NCBI GenBank assembly: GCA_023055355.1 | Contig: JALJCS010000001.1 | Span: 102,223,381-102,287,380, forward strand | Origin: Agelaius tricolor | Lineage: Eukaryota; Chordata; Aves; Passeriformes; Icteridae | Direction: 5' to 3' | DNA length: 64,000 nucleotides | In this document: piece after piece, positions 24,630-37,261 of the stretch | How the letters are laid out: each line of letters starts with the position of its first letter | How positions within the stretch are numbered: the first letter of the stretch is position 1 | Made by a program: the position numbers and the translations under genes | Notes under the pieces: generated by a model | Database searches by the model: none | What the model saw: the letters and a program-made list of their open reading frames with translations, nothing else | What the model was told of the DNA's origin: nothing

Positions 24630-24697
24630 CGCAATCCCATGAAACTGACGTCTATCTCCTTAGACAGGAGAATGTGCCACCTAAGCTACCAAGGGCA
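24630..24697 (-). repeat. tRNA-like relic on minus (SINE head or tRNA pseudogene)
   Basis: On minus, TAGCTTAGGTGG (24688-24677) matches a tRNA box A / D-arm. It is followed by TCTCCT and AGGAGA arms around a 5-nt loop (24671-24655) at the anticodon-stem position, and by a box B-like AGTTTCATGGG (24646-24636) 42 bp from box A. The spacing fits a Pol III internal promoter. The loop is not a proper anticodon loop, and the acceptor and T stems do not fold well, so it is not a working tRNA. A tRNA-derived SINE could extend to about 24450, because a 64-codon minus frame of no known family covers that part. Confidence 0.4.
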
Positions 24698-27600
24698 GAG
24701 CATAGTGCTGTCCCTGGGAAGAGCTTCTCCTAGCTGGGGCAGTTCTTGGCACAGCGGCCTCTGGCTCAAATCCTCACAGCTCGCTCTAATTTTTCCTCTT
24801 TGCAATAAAGAGAATAAACACAAACCTGTTGTGTGAGCAATGCAGCTGCTGCATCGGCTCTGAGCCTGGTGTTATTTTGTACCTAGGCTGTACATTCAAT
24901 ATTGTTTAATACAGAAAAGGGCACAATAGCTCAATTTCAAGCTAATTATAGTAGTAGAAGATTCTATGGGAATGCCTCTCCAGGTTTTACCAATAAACTC
25001 CTTAGAGAAACAAGGAAACGTATTCACATTATATTTACCTAATAGATGAGATTCAGTCTATTAGATGAGATATGAAGTAAATTAAATTCCATGGCAGGTG
25101 AACACCCTGAGGGTACTGTAGTTTATAGCACTACATTAATATTCCGTGAGACCACTGCATGAGCTTAGTACAGCTAACTTCAAAATTAGCTTTACAGGCC
25201 ACCTGCAGAATTTTTTCTGGTTGCTTTCATAGTCAGTGCTGCAATCATAGATAATTTAACATAAATATTAAGTAAATAATTGGTTCAGAATATTTCAAGG
25301 TTAGGGACATAAATCTCATTCTCATTACATGCATGCAAACCATAAAAATACAAGGTGGTGCTTAACCTGCCAATTTTAGTTTCCAATGAGCCATATTCAA
25401 TTTTTTGAAATAGAAAAGACCTAAACAAATTCTACAGAATGCAGTTATTGAAGGTGCAGAAGAATTATTGTGGAAAGCAGATATTAATTCAGAACTCTAC
25501 ATAACTCTACATAAAAATGCTCAGGCTGGTGAAATGATTGTAATGAGCCCTACTAATGTTTTAGATTGCATTTGTATAGATTTAGTGATATGAATATAGA
25601 CTGAAATTATTTTTCTATCCTTTTATGAAAGAATGATTTCTGAAGCTGAGTACTGTCTGAGGTAAGGAGAAAGAGGTAGTAAGGTGTGCCTCATTATGAC
25701 AGCTGTGGCTATGACATGCTCTCTTATTAGCCTCCAGAAGCTTGCTACTTGCAGGTTAGCTAGAAGCAATCATCACAATAACTAGGTGGTCTCAGTCAGA
25801 AAAGCACATTTACATTTTGAAGGTGGTAGACTTCTTTCCTAATGCAGTTCTCTAGTACCAGAGCTTGGAAACGAGAACAAGAACTACTCTTAGATGTCAG
25901 ACTTTTGGCTGCTTCCAAAAAAATTTTCGCAGTTCATCACAGTGAACTGCTAACTTGGGAATAAGTCAGTAAGGTACTATGTCTGTTATGTCCATTTTCC
26001 CAACATCAGCAGCCCCTTAATTTAATATTTCTTTTTCATATACCACTTAGATTTTTTTATCAGACTGTAGCATGTCTGTGTTGATTCTATTTTGATGCTC
26101 TTTCCCTAATTTGTCTGTAAGGATACAAGGAAACTTGCATTTTAATCTTCACTTTAGAGTGTAAATTGGTTTAATTAGCCTTCCGTTCTTAACCAGATCC
26201 TTTTCAAAACATTTGCTCTTTGATATTATTGTCAGATTGTAAGAGGTGGCTAAGGAAGGAGAGCTGCAGGTGTTTCTCATGGACTAAACAATGCCTGTTA
26301 ATGCAAAATTGATCTAAAATTATTTTAACTCTACATGTCACAGAAAACAAAAAACTGCAATCAGAGAACCTGCTGTCAGAATTTGGATTTGTTGACTTTT
26401 ACCAATTGCTTCCTTACTATGTATAGCAATTGTTTCAGGTTTACTAAGATTTTATGTGTTCTTTTTATTTCATACCATTCAATGTTGAATCTGAACAAGC
26501 TGATTCTCCTTTAAGTGATTCCTTTACAAAACAGAGGATACCTGCTGGCTATTCCCCTACTGCAGCAGGAGAATTTTATACAGATATAAATTTCAGATAG
26601 TAGGTCTGAAAGGCAAATATGCAGAGGCGTTGGCTTTGGAGGGGAAGGCCATGCTTTGAATCTTCTAGTCATGACAGCAAAATCCACCAGAGATGGTTAT
26701 TAAGACAACATCCGAATATTTAGAAACTTAAGCAACTGTAGGGAATGTTGCTTAAGAATAAGAGAAATGGATTTACAAGGAGTCAAAATCCATTGAAATT
26801 CTGACAGGAATTCTGAGAATTTTTAGGAAGGAAAGACAGTGAAACTTTTCTCATACATGTAATAGATGTTTTTCTTTTGTGTCCACAAGTGAGGGCATGT
26901 CAGTGTGAAATCACAATTATTAAGTGATATATTGATTTGTATATAATTTCTTTCTCAAAATTAAGTTATACCTGTGTGAGGATAGTGCTAAAAAAACACT
27001 TGCAGATGAAAGTGTGAACATAAAGAAACTTAGAGGAGGAAAACAGAGATGGAACTTGAAGGCAGAAGGATATAAAAAGAAGACAGGGATTGTGTTGTTT
27101 ATTTTGGTAATTTTTTCCTCATATTTTTTGAGGTACTAATATGTGTCTTGATTACATTTTTCTGTATCTGCTAACAATCCTGATTGTGCACTTAAATGCT
27201 ATGTGGACTCACACCAACTATTAAAGTTTAATGATTGAATAATTTCAGTAGGGAAAGGTCTGCTTTATTAAAGTGCATAGAAGTCCAATAGCTAAAGTCT
27301 GAACAGACATATGAAGTAATATATAGTGTAACTTTTTATATATTTGATTGTTACTACACCCTAGAGATACCAGGAGACAATGGAGACAACGTGTAATGAA
27401 TGACAGAAAACATTTGTAAAAGTTCTATGGTGAATAAATTGAAGCCTTTAGTCATAAGGCTAATAATAGGAGAAGTGAGGAATTAGGGAGTATAAGCAAG
27501 GACAAAACATCCAGCAGAACAAATAGATGCAATATTTTTCAAACATGTCAGCTAGAATCAGCTAAGGTAAACATTCGGAGCCTCAGTGCATGCCTAGACT

Positions 27601-29399
27601 AGGCAAACTTTGCCACTGAGTACTATAAAATGGAAAGGAGTCATAAACTGTTTGAGAACAGAACAGGAGTGTGTGTCTGACCATTTATAATCTTTTAATC
27701 AAACATGGAGCTCATGTCTTGGAGTCTGGTAGCTTTGGAGAGTACTTTGTCTGTGTATTCATAGACCATTCATAATGCAGTGAGCCATAAAATGCTCTCA
27801 CTTTCTTGCTTCAGCAGTTTCAACACCTTCCTCTGGGACAAATTTCTCTAATAACAGGAAGTAATTCAATTTTGCTCTTGCTCCGTTCTAAACAAACAGT
27901 TCTGACTGTTGTGACTCACCAGATTTGTGGAGCTTGCACAGGGAAGACAGCAGAGCAATTCGGAGTTTACCAGGTGCCCTGTCAGATTGTAAATTGAGTG
28001 TTGTAGGGACTGGCATGGATATTGATGCTTTAAAGACCTAAAGGTATTGCTGTGCTTCGTGGCATGCTGCAAGTGGTGCATGCTTTTGTTGTGCATCACA
28101 GTGACAGTGCAAGGAAAGGGCTCTGAGGGGCAACACCACTTCCCTGCCTTCCTCAACCGCCTGCCACCCTGCTACTAATGGTCCTATCGCGAAGTGTGTG
28201 CTTTGCTAATTTTAGGATCTCACAAACAGATAAGATGAGTAAAACTCTCTCTTCATTCCAACAGCTGCATTTCTGACACAGGTACACAGGCTTCAGCCAG
28301 TGGTAGTGCAATTCAGGGGACAATTTGGCTGGCTCGGGTTCACACATTGTCCTAGTTTGGATTTTGTACATCTCTTAAAATTTGCAAGGTGGGAAGTTAA
28401 TTTGTGAAGCTGTTGAGCTTGTGAAGAATACCTTGAAAGGTTTTCCTTATCCATTTATTTAACATTTTTTCTTATAGCTGTTTCAGATTGAAATTATATT
28501 TATATTTGTTTTTATTAATAATAAGAACTTGCAAGCTTGAATTTATGTTGTTGCAGAGAAAATGCAAATATATCAAGGGCATGAAAATTGATTTAGAAAT
28601 GGAATACTCTTTTATTATATTCTGTAAGACCTGAACTGATTTATTTGGGTTAGTTTAAAAAACGGCAAAGCTCTCAGTGGATGGGTAGTCTTTGCAAAGC
28701 TTCTTAGGAACGACCTTGTACTTTTAGAAAGGTAACTAGTGAGATGTGTCTTGTCAAATCAAGCATTTTCTTCCTGTAGCTCTTTTTCTCTCTGACCTAA
28801 TAATTTGAGGCTCATCTGCCAGTCCCGTTGTGGCTGGGGGTTCCTGTTCATGTGAGGTTTTGAAAAAAAGCATCCTTACTGCTTCTGAGGATTTCCTGGT
28901 TAAAGAAGTTCTGAACAGTTCTCTGTTTTAACTGGATTTTTTTTTAACATTCCAAAGCAGCTGTGTTCATATAATATTTTCCTATATTTTCCTTTTTTCT
29001 GCTCTAGATGGCAATGTAGCACTTTTTCTTCCACTGGGAGCCTCATGTTTCTGTAATATTTGTATAAATCCAGCAAGCTAGCAATAGGTATATCTTATTA
29101 TGTGTATACAGTGCTAGCTGTAATGGTTCCCCTGCCACTCAGCTGTGACTCTCACCCCATTGCTTGTATCCACCCTCCTTCCTTGTCTTTCTTCTGTCCT
29201 CACCTCACAGACTCCATCTCCTGCTCCTGCCACTCTAATTCCGTCACCCTAAATTTTTGCCTGCATTAGATGATGATAACTGTGCAGGAGACAGACTTGA
29301 CTTTCACCCTTTTGGTGCCACTTGCCCCAGTCTTTGCTTGTATAGTCTTACATTTCCACTGGCTCCTTCATATCCCATCTCCTCTTTGTGTCTTCATTT
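24698..29399. other. Unique non-coding DNA
   Basis: No gene recognised. Two AATAAA signals (24804-24809 and 24812-24817) follow a GC-richer patch, but no gene body precedes them. Small direct duplications occur at 25040-25072 (WATTAGATGAGAT type) and 25493-25512 (AACTCTACAT twice). The 96-codon minus frame at 28156-27866 has no domain. Otherwise nothing is visible. Confidence 0.55.
25493..25512. repeat. Perfect 2 x 10 bp tandem duplication
   Basis: AACTCTACAT occurs twice without a spacer. Confidence 0.85.
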
Positions 29400-29507
29400 T
29401 CTTCTTATTTTCTTTTTTCTTTTTCTTCCTTATTGTTTTAGATTTTTTGTTTTTGTTTTTGTTTTTTTGTTTGTTTGTTTTTTTTTGTTTGTTTGTTTTT
29501 TTTCTGG
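29400..29507. repeat. T-rich tract with (TTTG)n
   Basis: A pyrimidine-rich stretch passing into TTTTTG and TTTG units (29450-29507). The plus-strand frames across it translate into leucine/phenylalanine-rich strings that mimic membrane segments but are simple-repeat artefacts. Confidence 0.85.
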
Positions 29508-29509
29508 AA

Positions 29510-31135
29510 GAAGGACTTGATTTCTATGAAAACTTATTCATGGTGCAGTAATAAAAAAGAACTCTTCCAACTGAGTAGACCCTTCTATTTTGCTTGTGAA
29601 GTAGAATGTGCTATACTGCCAATCTACAGTACTGAAATTAGGAACAGGTTAATAGCATATATTTCCAGTTATTTAAAGGCAGTTGTACTGCATCAGATAC
29701 CACCTACCTATTATTCTACCTTTATAGTGTGAATGGTGAGGGAAAGAATGTTAGACAAATGATGTATAAATTCCCTTCAGGTGGCACTTGAGAATTTAAA
29801 GGTTCCTTGAGTCAAAGGTGGCTTTGTATTGTTGCAATCATCTTGATGGAGACTTCTGTGAATGGTGCAGTTTGTTCCATAACTAACCTCCAATTCCATT
29901 ATGGAACATATGCAGACAGTTCTTAATTTTCAGATGCTCTAAACCTTCTTTTTGGTATTAAGGTGTCCCTAGTTACTGGGTTATAAGACATTGTGAACAA
30001 TTGTTGTCCTTAATTTTCAGGGGATGAGGTACAGTAGAGGTACATGTACATCATGTAACAGAGTTATGTAATTATGCTGCCTGTTTTGTTCATTTTTATT
30101 TTTCGTCTCCTATTGAAGCCCAGTGGTCCTTTTTATTATTAAGTTTGCTGCTGAACATGAAGTTTGTTTTGAGATGAGTGCAAAATCTCTTTGTAATTGA
30201 TAATAGTTAATTTGGAATGCATTGACGTGTCTACATTGTGTGGTTATTTCCCTCTCTTGTTCTTTGTTTTGTATTTACTGACAGGGGATTTCATTTGGTG
30301 TGTTATTACCTCTTCACTTTGAAACAGGTATTTCCTGCAGCCCTTCACAGTCAGTTCACAAGTGAGTGAATTTGAATAATCAGAAAACTTAAGTAACCCT
30401 TTCATGAATGTGCTGAGGATTGGCTTTAACACAGTAAACCATCGTTGGCTACTTTCCTAAAATATGAAAATTGAAAATTTATTCATATTATTAATTTTAT
30501 AGTCCTTAAATAGTAATTAATTCTTGATATCATGAGGGGGACTTCCTTTCTATTCCCTGAGAGGTGTTTTACAGGTGCATGTGGTGGAATTGTGTAAAGG
30601 GGCAGGGGAGAAGGTGTTTTCTGGAGTATACTTTTTCATATGCTTTTTAACACTTTAGGAGCATTCCAATAGATTTCTGGGCCATAACCTCCCTGGAAAT
30701 TGTGTTTACCATCCCATTACATTTGCCCATGTGTCTGTGTTGATTCCTACTGTAATTTCATGCAATGGCTGATCGAAAGTTTGACACACATGGAAGCAAC
30801 AAACTTTTGATTTAGAAAAATGGTAAAAGCAATGGAAGAAGTGATTAACAGATACAAAACTACAGTTTGAGACACAGGAAACTGGAGGGTGGCTTAAACC
30901 ATCACAAAAATGGTAGCATTAATATAGGAAGAGGAGGAAGGAGATGAACAAGACAATAGATATTTTTAAGAAAAAAGACCCTTAAATGCAGAGTGGTGTG
31001 TTTGAAGAGATGGTAATAAGGACATGGACCAAAAAACCAGTTGTGACACAGCACAAGAGAAAGTGTTTCAGAAGCCACCTCTGTTAGATGGTGAGGTCAA
31101 TGATGATCTCTAACATGTGCACACACACACACAAA
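29510..31135. other. Unique non-coding DNA, possibly old LINE at the right end
   Basis: No open frame of note. From about 30880 the sequence becomes purine-rich and may be the more 5' part of the ancient CR1 that becomes readable at 31140. I could not match it. Confidence 0.5.
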
Positions 31136-31139
31136 ACTT

Positions 31140-32415
31140 GTGAGTCAGATTCAGCATTGAAGGATGACTGAAACAGAGTAAAGGGAGGCAAAAAATGGGC
31201 CATGGCTCAGAATAGGATACACCTGGAAGAAGACATTAGGAGTAATAGGAAATCATTCCATGCATATGTAATTAGTAAGGGAAATACCAATGTAATAAGT
31301 TTCTTTTTCTCCTATGCAGTAAAACTGCTATAGGAGGAGGGCAAGAAGAATTAGGGGGTTGTATTGTCCTTTTTGCATCAGTCTTTGTAAACTGCTTGAA
31401 GGAAATTACAGCATAACTAGTACAAATTCAAAAAGAGGTATAATTCAAGTCTAAAATGGGAAAGAAATTTAAGTCTTAGAAATGTTAGGTGTCTTCAGGT
31501 GAACAGAACTGACTAACATCACCAAGGGATATTTATAGAACTTGAAAATACCAGTGCTTATGTTTATTACATGGTTGATAACCATAGCACTGAAAAGAAC
31601 TACAACAAAGAATCACTGAAAAACAAGAAAATGTTTATATTTATAAAAGGCAAAAATAGGCCTTCATTTAAGTTCAGAAAAATTCTGGAACAACGTATGA
31701 ACAAACTTGTACTGCATTCACCTTGAAGATAAAAAAGTGTTTAACAACAAAAAAGACTTGGGAGGAAAAAAAGTTAGTAAAGAAATCCAGTATCTTTGAG
31801 TGATAACAATCAACATGGATAGGATAGAAGCAAGAAATGCATCTCTTCTTTAGATAAACATGGTTTTCACAAAAGTTCAGAAGGGAGGTAATGAAATTGG
31901 TTGATAGCCACATCTATACACTAATTCTTTGTGGTTATTGTCTAAATAGAAACAGAGCTCTAGCCAGAACGCTTTGGGACCTTTCTGGTCAGTGTTTCTG
32001 AACTTTACCAATGTTTTGAACTTGGCATTATCACAAAGCTGGGAGGCACTGCAAATCCTCTGGAGGACAAAGTTGGAATTCAAAATTATCTCAGTGAAAT
32101 GATGAAATAGTTTCTAATAAAAACCTGTAAATCAATAGGGATATTCAGTTAGGCAGTGATAATCGCCTACACAAATATGGGATGGGAAACAACTGATTAA
32201 GCAACAGTCCTTCAGGAAAGAGTCTGTGAATATAGTGATAACAACCTGAACAAGAGTCAACAATGTCTTGCTGTTACACAAGGACAAACTTTACAGTGAG
32301 AACTATAAGGTAAAGGAAGTTTGCAAGTTGTGTGACATAATCTTTTTGCTCTGCTTGGGCACACTGGAGAACCATGAGTATGAACTGGTCTAGAGTACCT
32401 CATTGCATGATAAAT
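31140..32415 (+). mobile_element. Ancient CR1-like LINE, ORF2 reverse-transcriptase relic
   Basis: A decayed part of a CR1-clade ORF2 (reverse transcriptase) in sense orientation. GACATTAGGAGTAATAGGAAA (from about 31235) is the linker ahead of the RT. At 31366-31389 the bases still translate to VLFASVFV, which corresponds to the FFASVF motif just before the RT domain in CR1/L3 elements. Further on, ATTTATAAAAGGCAAAAA (31640s), AACATGGTTTTCACAAAAG (31857-31875), AAAGCTGGGAGGCACTGCAAA (32035-32055), TGGAGGACA and AATTCAAAATTATC match later RT-to-3' segments in order. Stops and indels are throughout, so it is inactive. Spacing between FASVF and the AAGCTGGGAGG block is shorter than in intact elements, implying internal deletions. 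Confidence 0.75.
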
Positions 32416-32419
32416 GTGA

Positions 32420-32875
32420 GATTATGACAATAAACTTGTAAGATGTGAAAGCCTTCTGTGAGTAACTGTTCTCTGCATTCATGGTGTGGTTCAATAGGTA
32501 TGAACTGCAGCAAGAAAGGTTTATGTTAGTTTTAAGTTCCTGACAGAAGGGAGTCTGAATCAGCTGAACTGTGTGTTTTCCTAATGCTGCAGAAGCTATG
32601 TCTTTGGAGGCTTTCCCACCACATCTGTTAAGGATGATCTAACATATTAGAAACAACCCATTCTTGAGGCAGGGGATGGACTGGTAACACTTCCAGTCCT
32701 GTTCATTCTTTTCTCTTGCTTTGCTTCTTTCTACTAACTCTGTTTCCATCACTTATAAGTGGCTTCCCATCTGCTTCAGGACCCTGTACTTCCTGTTCCA
32801 GGTTTATTATTCTTGAATTTGCCATGGAGAGCCAAGAAGGCCAATGTCAGAGTTGGTCAGACCTCACTATTCTTT
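32420..32875. other. Spacer between two oppositely oriented CR1 relics
   Basis: About 450 bp with no clear identity. Either end could belong to the flanking LINE relics. Confidence 0.4.
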
Positions 32876-32879
32876 TACT

Positions 32880-33745
32880 TTCATTCAGTAGTTTATTGAA
32901 CCACATTGGTCCCATCATTGATTTTTGAGGTACTTGTGCTGGCAAATTCCTCACCTTCTGAGAAGGAATAATTTGTTCCAACCTGTTGTTTCCTGTCCTC
33001 CAAACTATTATTAATCCCTGAAAGGTCTTCTCTCTTACATTGTGCCACCTTAATTTGTCTTCGTAACTGCTGCTGAAGGACCTCATTTAAAGTCTGTGTT
33101 TGGGTTTTCTTCTATTTTGAATGCATGCTGCATTATACCTACTGAAACACTGTTTTCTCACTATGTCCTTTAAATCTCTTTCTCTTGAATTATATAAATG
33201 ATGTTGATTCTGCCCCAGCATGTTACAGTTATTCATATGCTCACCTGTTCTAGCTTCTATTATATTTTATGCTAATTAGGAGGCAAATGAATTTTCTGGT
33301 GTGTTAATCAGACTCATTAGATTATAATTTCCAAAATTGCCTCTGTGGCTCCTTACAAAGCTTGGTCTGATATTTGTCTTTTGTCACTCTGCTGGAAAGT
33401 AATAAAACTTTCAGTAAGCAGAAGGAGACATACTTCTGTACTTTATTCTCCAGTTTCACAACTGAAATTCATTAAAAAATTATGTGAGTATGACCTGGCC
33501 CTGGATGATATATTGTTAATTTCTTGGGGAGTATGATTTAACATTTCCATTGTTGATTATCCTTCTCCTTTATCAAGTTCAAAGCCACCAAAAAATTGCT
33601 CCTTAAAATTTCTCAGATTTTAACTTCTGTTGATGCTGATGAAAATAATTAATTTCTTAACTGTGTTACCTTTCTTAAGTATACCTCTTTTACTTTGAGT
33701 GTCATTTTGCCCAGCTGCCTAGTTTTTAATTTTTAAAAGAAAAGT
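32880..33745 (-). mobile_element. Ancient CR1-like LINE, ORF2 RT relic on minus
   Basis: The complement of a CR1-clade RT coding region. In plus-strand reading order: TTGAACCACATTGGTCCCATCATTGATTTTTGAGGTAC (32895-32932), then TTTCCTGTCCTCCAAACTATTATTAATCC, ATGTTGATTCTGCCCCA, TAATTTCCAAAATTGCC, CCTGGCCCTGGATGATAT, and TAATTTCTTAACTG...TACCTCTTTTACT. These correspond in order to antisense ORF2 segments of turtle/crocodile-like CR1 and mammalian L3. All frames are broken. It faces the plus-strand relic at 31140-32415, so the two form an inverted, non-identical pair that cover partly the same RT region. Confidence 0.75.
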
Positions 33746-33749
33746 GTAT

Positions 33750-34160
33750 GTCATACCCTTTGGTTTGTCACCCCTCCTGTTCGACCCCTGATGACAGCTC
33801 TTGGGGAATAATTTCCAAAAATTAAAAAATAAGCTGCCTAGAGAGAAGAATATGGATGCCTTTAATGACATCCTCCAAATAACTATGGCATGAACTATTT
33901 TCTCTTAATGTATTCTTTGCTAAAAATGTAAAATCAATTAGTATTAGTTAATCAGAACGAAGTAGTGTACTACCACTTGTTGGAGCACTATTTATTGGTA
34001 TATTGCTACACTAAAGTAGGTTCCTAGGCTACAGATAGGGCTTTAAATATTCTTACTGCTTTTAATAATTCCAGCAAGAAAGGTGTGGGATTTCTGCCTT
34101 TCCAAAACCAGGTAATTGTTTGAAAATATCTAAAAAAACCATATTTACAGAAACACAGGG
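33750..34160. other. Non-coding spacer
   Basis: AT-rich with no gene or identifiable repeat, between two CR1 relics. Confidence 0.5.
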
Positions 34161-34164
34161 ACCT

Positions 34165-34622
34165 ATTACAGCAGACCCAGATGAGGGCTATGAAAATGAT
34201 CATAGGGTTGGAACTTCTGGTCTGAAGACAAACTGAGTCAATTGAGGTTGTCCAGCAGTGAGAAGAGAAGGCTCTGAGATACCTTGCTGGGGAGACTTTT
34301 CCGTACTTGATGGGACTTGAGAGAAAGACAGAGAAACTTTTTTATGAGGGCCTCTGGTGACATGACAAGGGATAATGGTTTGAAACTGAAAGAGGGTAGT
34401 TTAAACTGGATATAAGAAAGAAAATTTAAGCGAGGGTGTTTCACTGAAGCAGATTTTCCAGAGTAGTTGTGGATGTCCCCTTCCTGAAAGTGTTCAAGGT
34501 GAGGCTGGACAAGGCTTTCAGCAACGTGAACCACTCAAAGGTGCCCTTGCCCATGTCAGGGAGTTTGGATTGGATGATCTTTTAAGATCTCTACTAATCC
34601 AAACAATTCCTTAATTCTGTGA
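34165..34622 (+). mobile_element. Avian CR1 LINE 3' end
   Basis: Reads through the familiar 3' portion of CR1 in order: GAGGGCTATGAAAATGATCATAGG, the GTTGTCCAGC...GAGAAGAGAAGGCTC block, CTTGATGGGACTTGAG, TGGATATAAGAAAGAAA, then GAGGCTGGACAAGGCTTTCAG, TTGGATTGGATGATCTTTTAAG and a TTAATTCTGTGA terminus (34610-34621). It is better preserved than its neighbours, hence younger. It is 5'-truncated and non-coding. The 98-codon frame on the opposite strand is a shadow. Confidence 0.92.
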
Positions 34623-36912
34623 CTTCAACTGGAGCTTTTTTACCTCATTAACATTGACCACTTGAAAATGCACATTCATAAAATGACCAAATATGAGTAC
34701 ATAAGTCATGACCTAGGAAAATGGGGACATGTATAGTTCCAGATATCAATTATCTGTAATGAGTTTGTATCTCTTGATCAGAGTCTCACAAAGACAATGA
34801 GTCTGTCAGAAACTGATGCTATTACAACATATTAATGAGAGGTTCTTCAGTGAAAGATCTTGTTGATAGAGTTTAACTTTCTAAAGCCAACAGTGATTTG
34901 GTCTCAGACCTGCTTTTCTCTTTCTGTTCCCCCTATATGACAGATGCCAGAAGGAAAAATAGCCATAATATATAAAAACATTTCACCTGTTTTAAATTTC
35001 TCTTTAATTAAGTATAATCCTAAGTGGCGCAGTGCAAATCTAAAAAATTTGGAGAGAAGTAGGAGTACCTTAGCTTATAGTAATAGGAAAAAAGGAGATT
35101 CAGGAAGATGTATAGCTCCATATATGTGGAGTGGCTTTCAGTCAGTGCTCAGCTACTATACAGTAAAAATATCAGAAGGGAAAATTTTGCATGTTAGATC
35201 TTCTCCAAAAACAAAGTGAAGTACAAAAAGTATTTGTGAGGCAAATACTAAAAAAAAAAAAAATTTGAATTGACGATTAATCCTGAAGTTCCATGTCTAA
35301 TTAATTCTACAGAGCAATTGAAAATTAAAAACATTACAGAGCAATTGAAAAGATGACTGTCCTGTAACTGCTGACCTAGCTACAGCTGAGAGCATGATGG
35401 ATTTAACATGAAAGAACTAATGTAACATTTCCATACTTTACTGGGGACAGGTTGTGCCTCTGATAATTGCCTTGAATTGCAGATACTGATATCATCCCAC
35501 TGATTTTTATTGCTTCATCAAAGCAAAGCAAATGTAAATTCATAGTAGCTACCCACCTGAGCTACTTTTCTGACCGTTTCATATCAAGGGAGTGGACAAG
35601 CAGATAGACCATGCTATTTTATTTATCCTACCTATGTAGACTGGTTGGTCAAAAGGAGGACCAGCTTTTTAGAGTTAGAAAAATCTGAGGGATTTTTTTC
35701 ATTGCTTTGCTCAAAAGGGAATGTTGTGATGTTTCAGTGCTCTACTGTACAAGTAGACAGTAGAGGATGAACAACTTTTAAGTTGTGACAGCAATTTTTT
35801 TTAAAAAATGGAACCTATGAATGTCCTGTATCAAGTCTCATCTTGAGGAGTTCATTCTAAACTAGTTCGTTCCCTTTTCTTTAGCCTTTTTCCCCCCAAT
35901 TTCTCCATTGCTAGATATTATACACCCTTCAAAGTAATTTCTTCAGCAGATTTATGCTGATACATTATTAAAGATAAATATTTCAAGTGATGCAAAGGTC
36001 CCTAAACTTCTTTTGAACTATATTTTTAATACCTAGGAAAGTTGGTGTTTCAAATCATCCCTGATCTTAGTACCCTAGGGCTTGAAAAACATCCCCAGTA
36101 TTAATGAATGTGATCTGAGTACAACATTTGTCAGAGAGAGCTGGGAAAGGGACCATGAAAAACGTATTACGTAGAGTGGAGCAAAATGGTTAGCCTTCTG
36201 ATTATAAATCTAAAATATTAAAATAATGAATTCACAGAACCCTATTAGACATCAAAGCTTGTGTCTTATTGGGGTATGCTTTTAATTTATATGCCCTCTT
36301 TCAGGCCAAAAGTAAACCTGGTAAATTGAACAGTGAATTCCTAACCTGATTGAAAAAACCTGACTCTGGATTGTTGCTGTCAATAGAAGGGAGAGTGTGC
36401 AAGCTGAACTCTACCCAAGTAGATGCCTGTGGTATATTTTAATGGCACATTTTCAAACCTTACAACCTTTAAAGACAGAGCTAAACTTTAAAGCAGCAAC
36501 TTGGTAGCCGTTATGCTCTTTGCTCTTTTATTTCAGTTTTCTTTGTTTCAGAAGTCTGCAGCAGGGGCAGCTGTAGGAAGGGAATTTAAGTGCTTTCAGT
36601 TGGCAAGAGCAACAGTGTTAGAGCTAGTAAACATTATGTCTTTTTTCCCCCTTTTTCCAAAGTAGTGAGGAATGCAGTGAAATGAATATGCAGGCAGCTC
36701 ATAATCTCTACATTCCTCTAACCCAAATGTCAGTTTAGGAATATTTAAGCACTCTTCATTACATAGCCTTTTGATTTTAAAAGTGAGAAAGTTTTGTTAT
36801 ATTCTGCCTAGAAACACATAAGGATTTCAGAGACGACAGATAAATACAGTTGGTAAAAAATGTTAAATGTCAGTAACAGGCACACAGGATGAGAGAGGGT
36901 GAGTTATTATGG
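34623..36912. other. Unique non-coding DNA
   Basis: Contains a 16-bp direct repeat (35309-35324 and 35336-35351) and A/T runs. The 91-codon frame at 34944-35219 has no recognisable domain. The part around 36480-36730 has the texture of constrained non-coding DNA, but I cannot support a specific call. Confidence 0.5.
35309..35351. repeat. Direct 16-bp repeat, 27 bp apart
   Basis: ACAGAGCAATTGAAAA occurs at 35309-35324 and again at 35336-35351, separated by an A/T-rich 11-bp spacer. Confidence 0.85.
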
Positions 36913-36914
36913 TG

Positions 36915-37018
36915 CTAATGTGAGATATGGGAGACCTGCTTTCAATTCCTTTATCCATCACAGGCTGCCTCTCTGACCTCGAGCAAATTTGTCTCTCAGG
37001 TTCAAATTTACCAATGTC
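36915..37018 (+). repeat. MIR-type SINE fragment
   Basis: GGGAGACCTGCTTTCAATTCC (36929-36949) corresponds to the box B region of MIR ('GAGACCTGGGTTCGAATCC'). It is followed by a decayed 'tctgccac' segment, then CTCTGACCTCGAGCAAATTTGTCTCTC and GGTTCAAATTTACC, matching 'GTGACCTTGGGCAAGTCAC...CTCAGTTTACC' in order. Confidence 0.6.
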
Positions 37019-37261
37019 TTTAGGCACGTAACTCTCTCTGTTTAAACAAATACACTGCTGATGAAATGAGTGGTAAGTTATTGATTGGTACATTTGGTTC
37101 ACCAGGCTTCCATTTTTGTCAGCAGAATTGGGGGTCATGTTGCTCCATTATCTTGGGGTTGTGTTGGGAACATAAATAGCTTACTAGGCTCTTGGGATGC
37201 TGATTTTCCAACTCTGGGAAGCTTCAGAATATCTCATATGATTATGCCCCTGTGTGAATTC

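Noticed and set aside
24804..24817. Two AATAAA signals suggesting a gene 3' end
   Set aside because: No coding sequence or retroelement internal region precedes them, and AATAAA is frequent in AT-rich DNA.
29257..29551. Leucine/phenylalanine-rich open frames resembling membrane proteins
   Set aside because: They are translations of the T-rich (TTTG)n tract. Both overlapping frames show the same bias and neither has a domain.
34238..34534. 98-codon minus frame
   Set aside because: It lies wholly antisense within the CR1 tail at 34165-34622.
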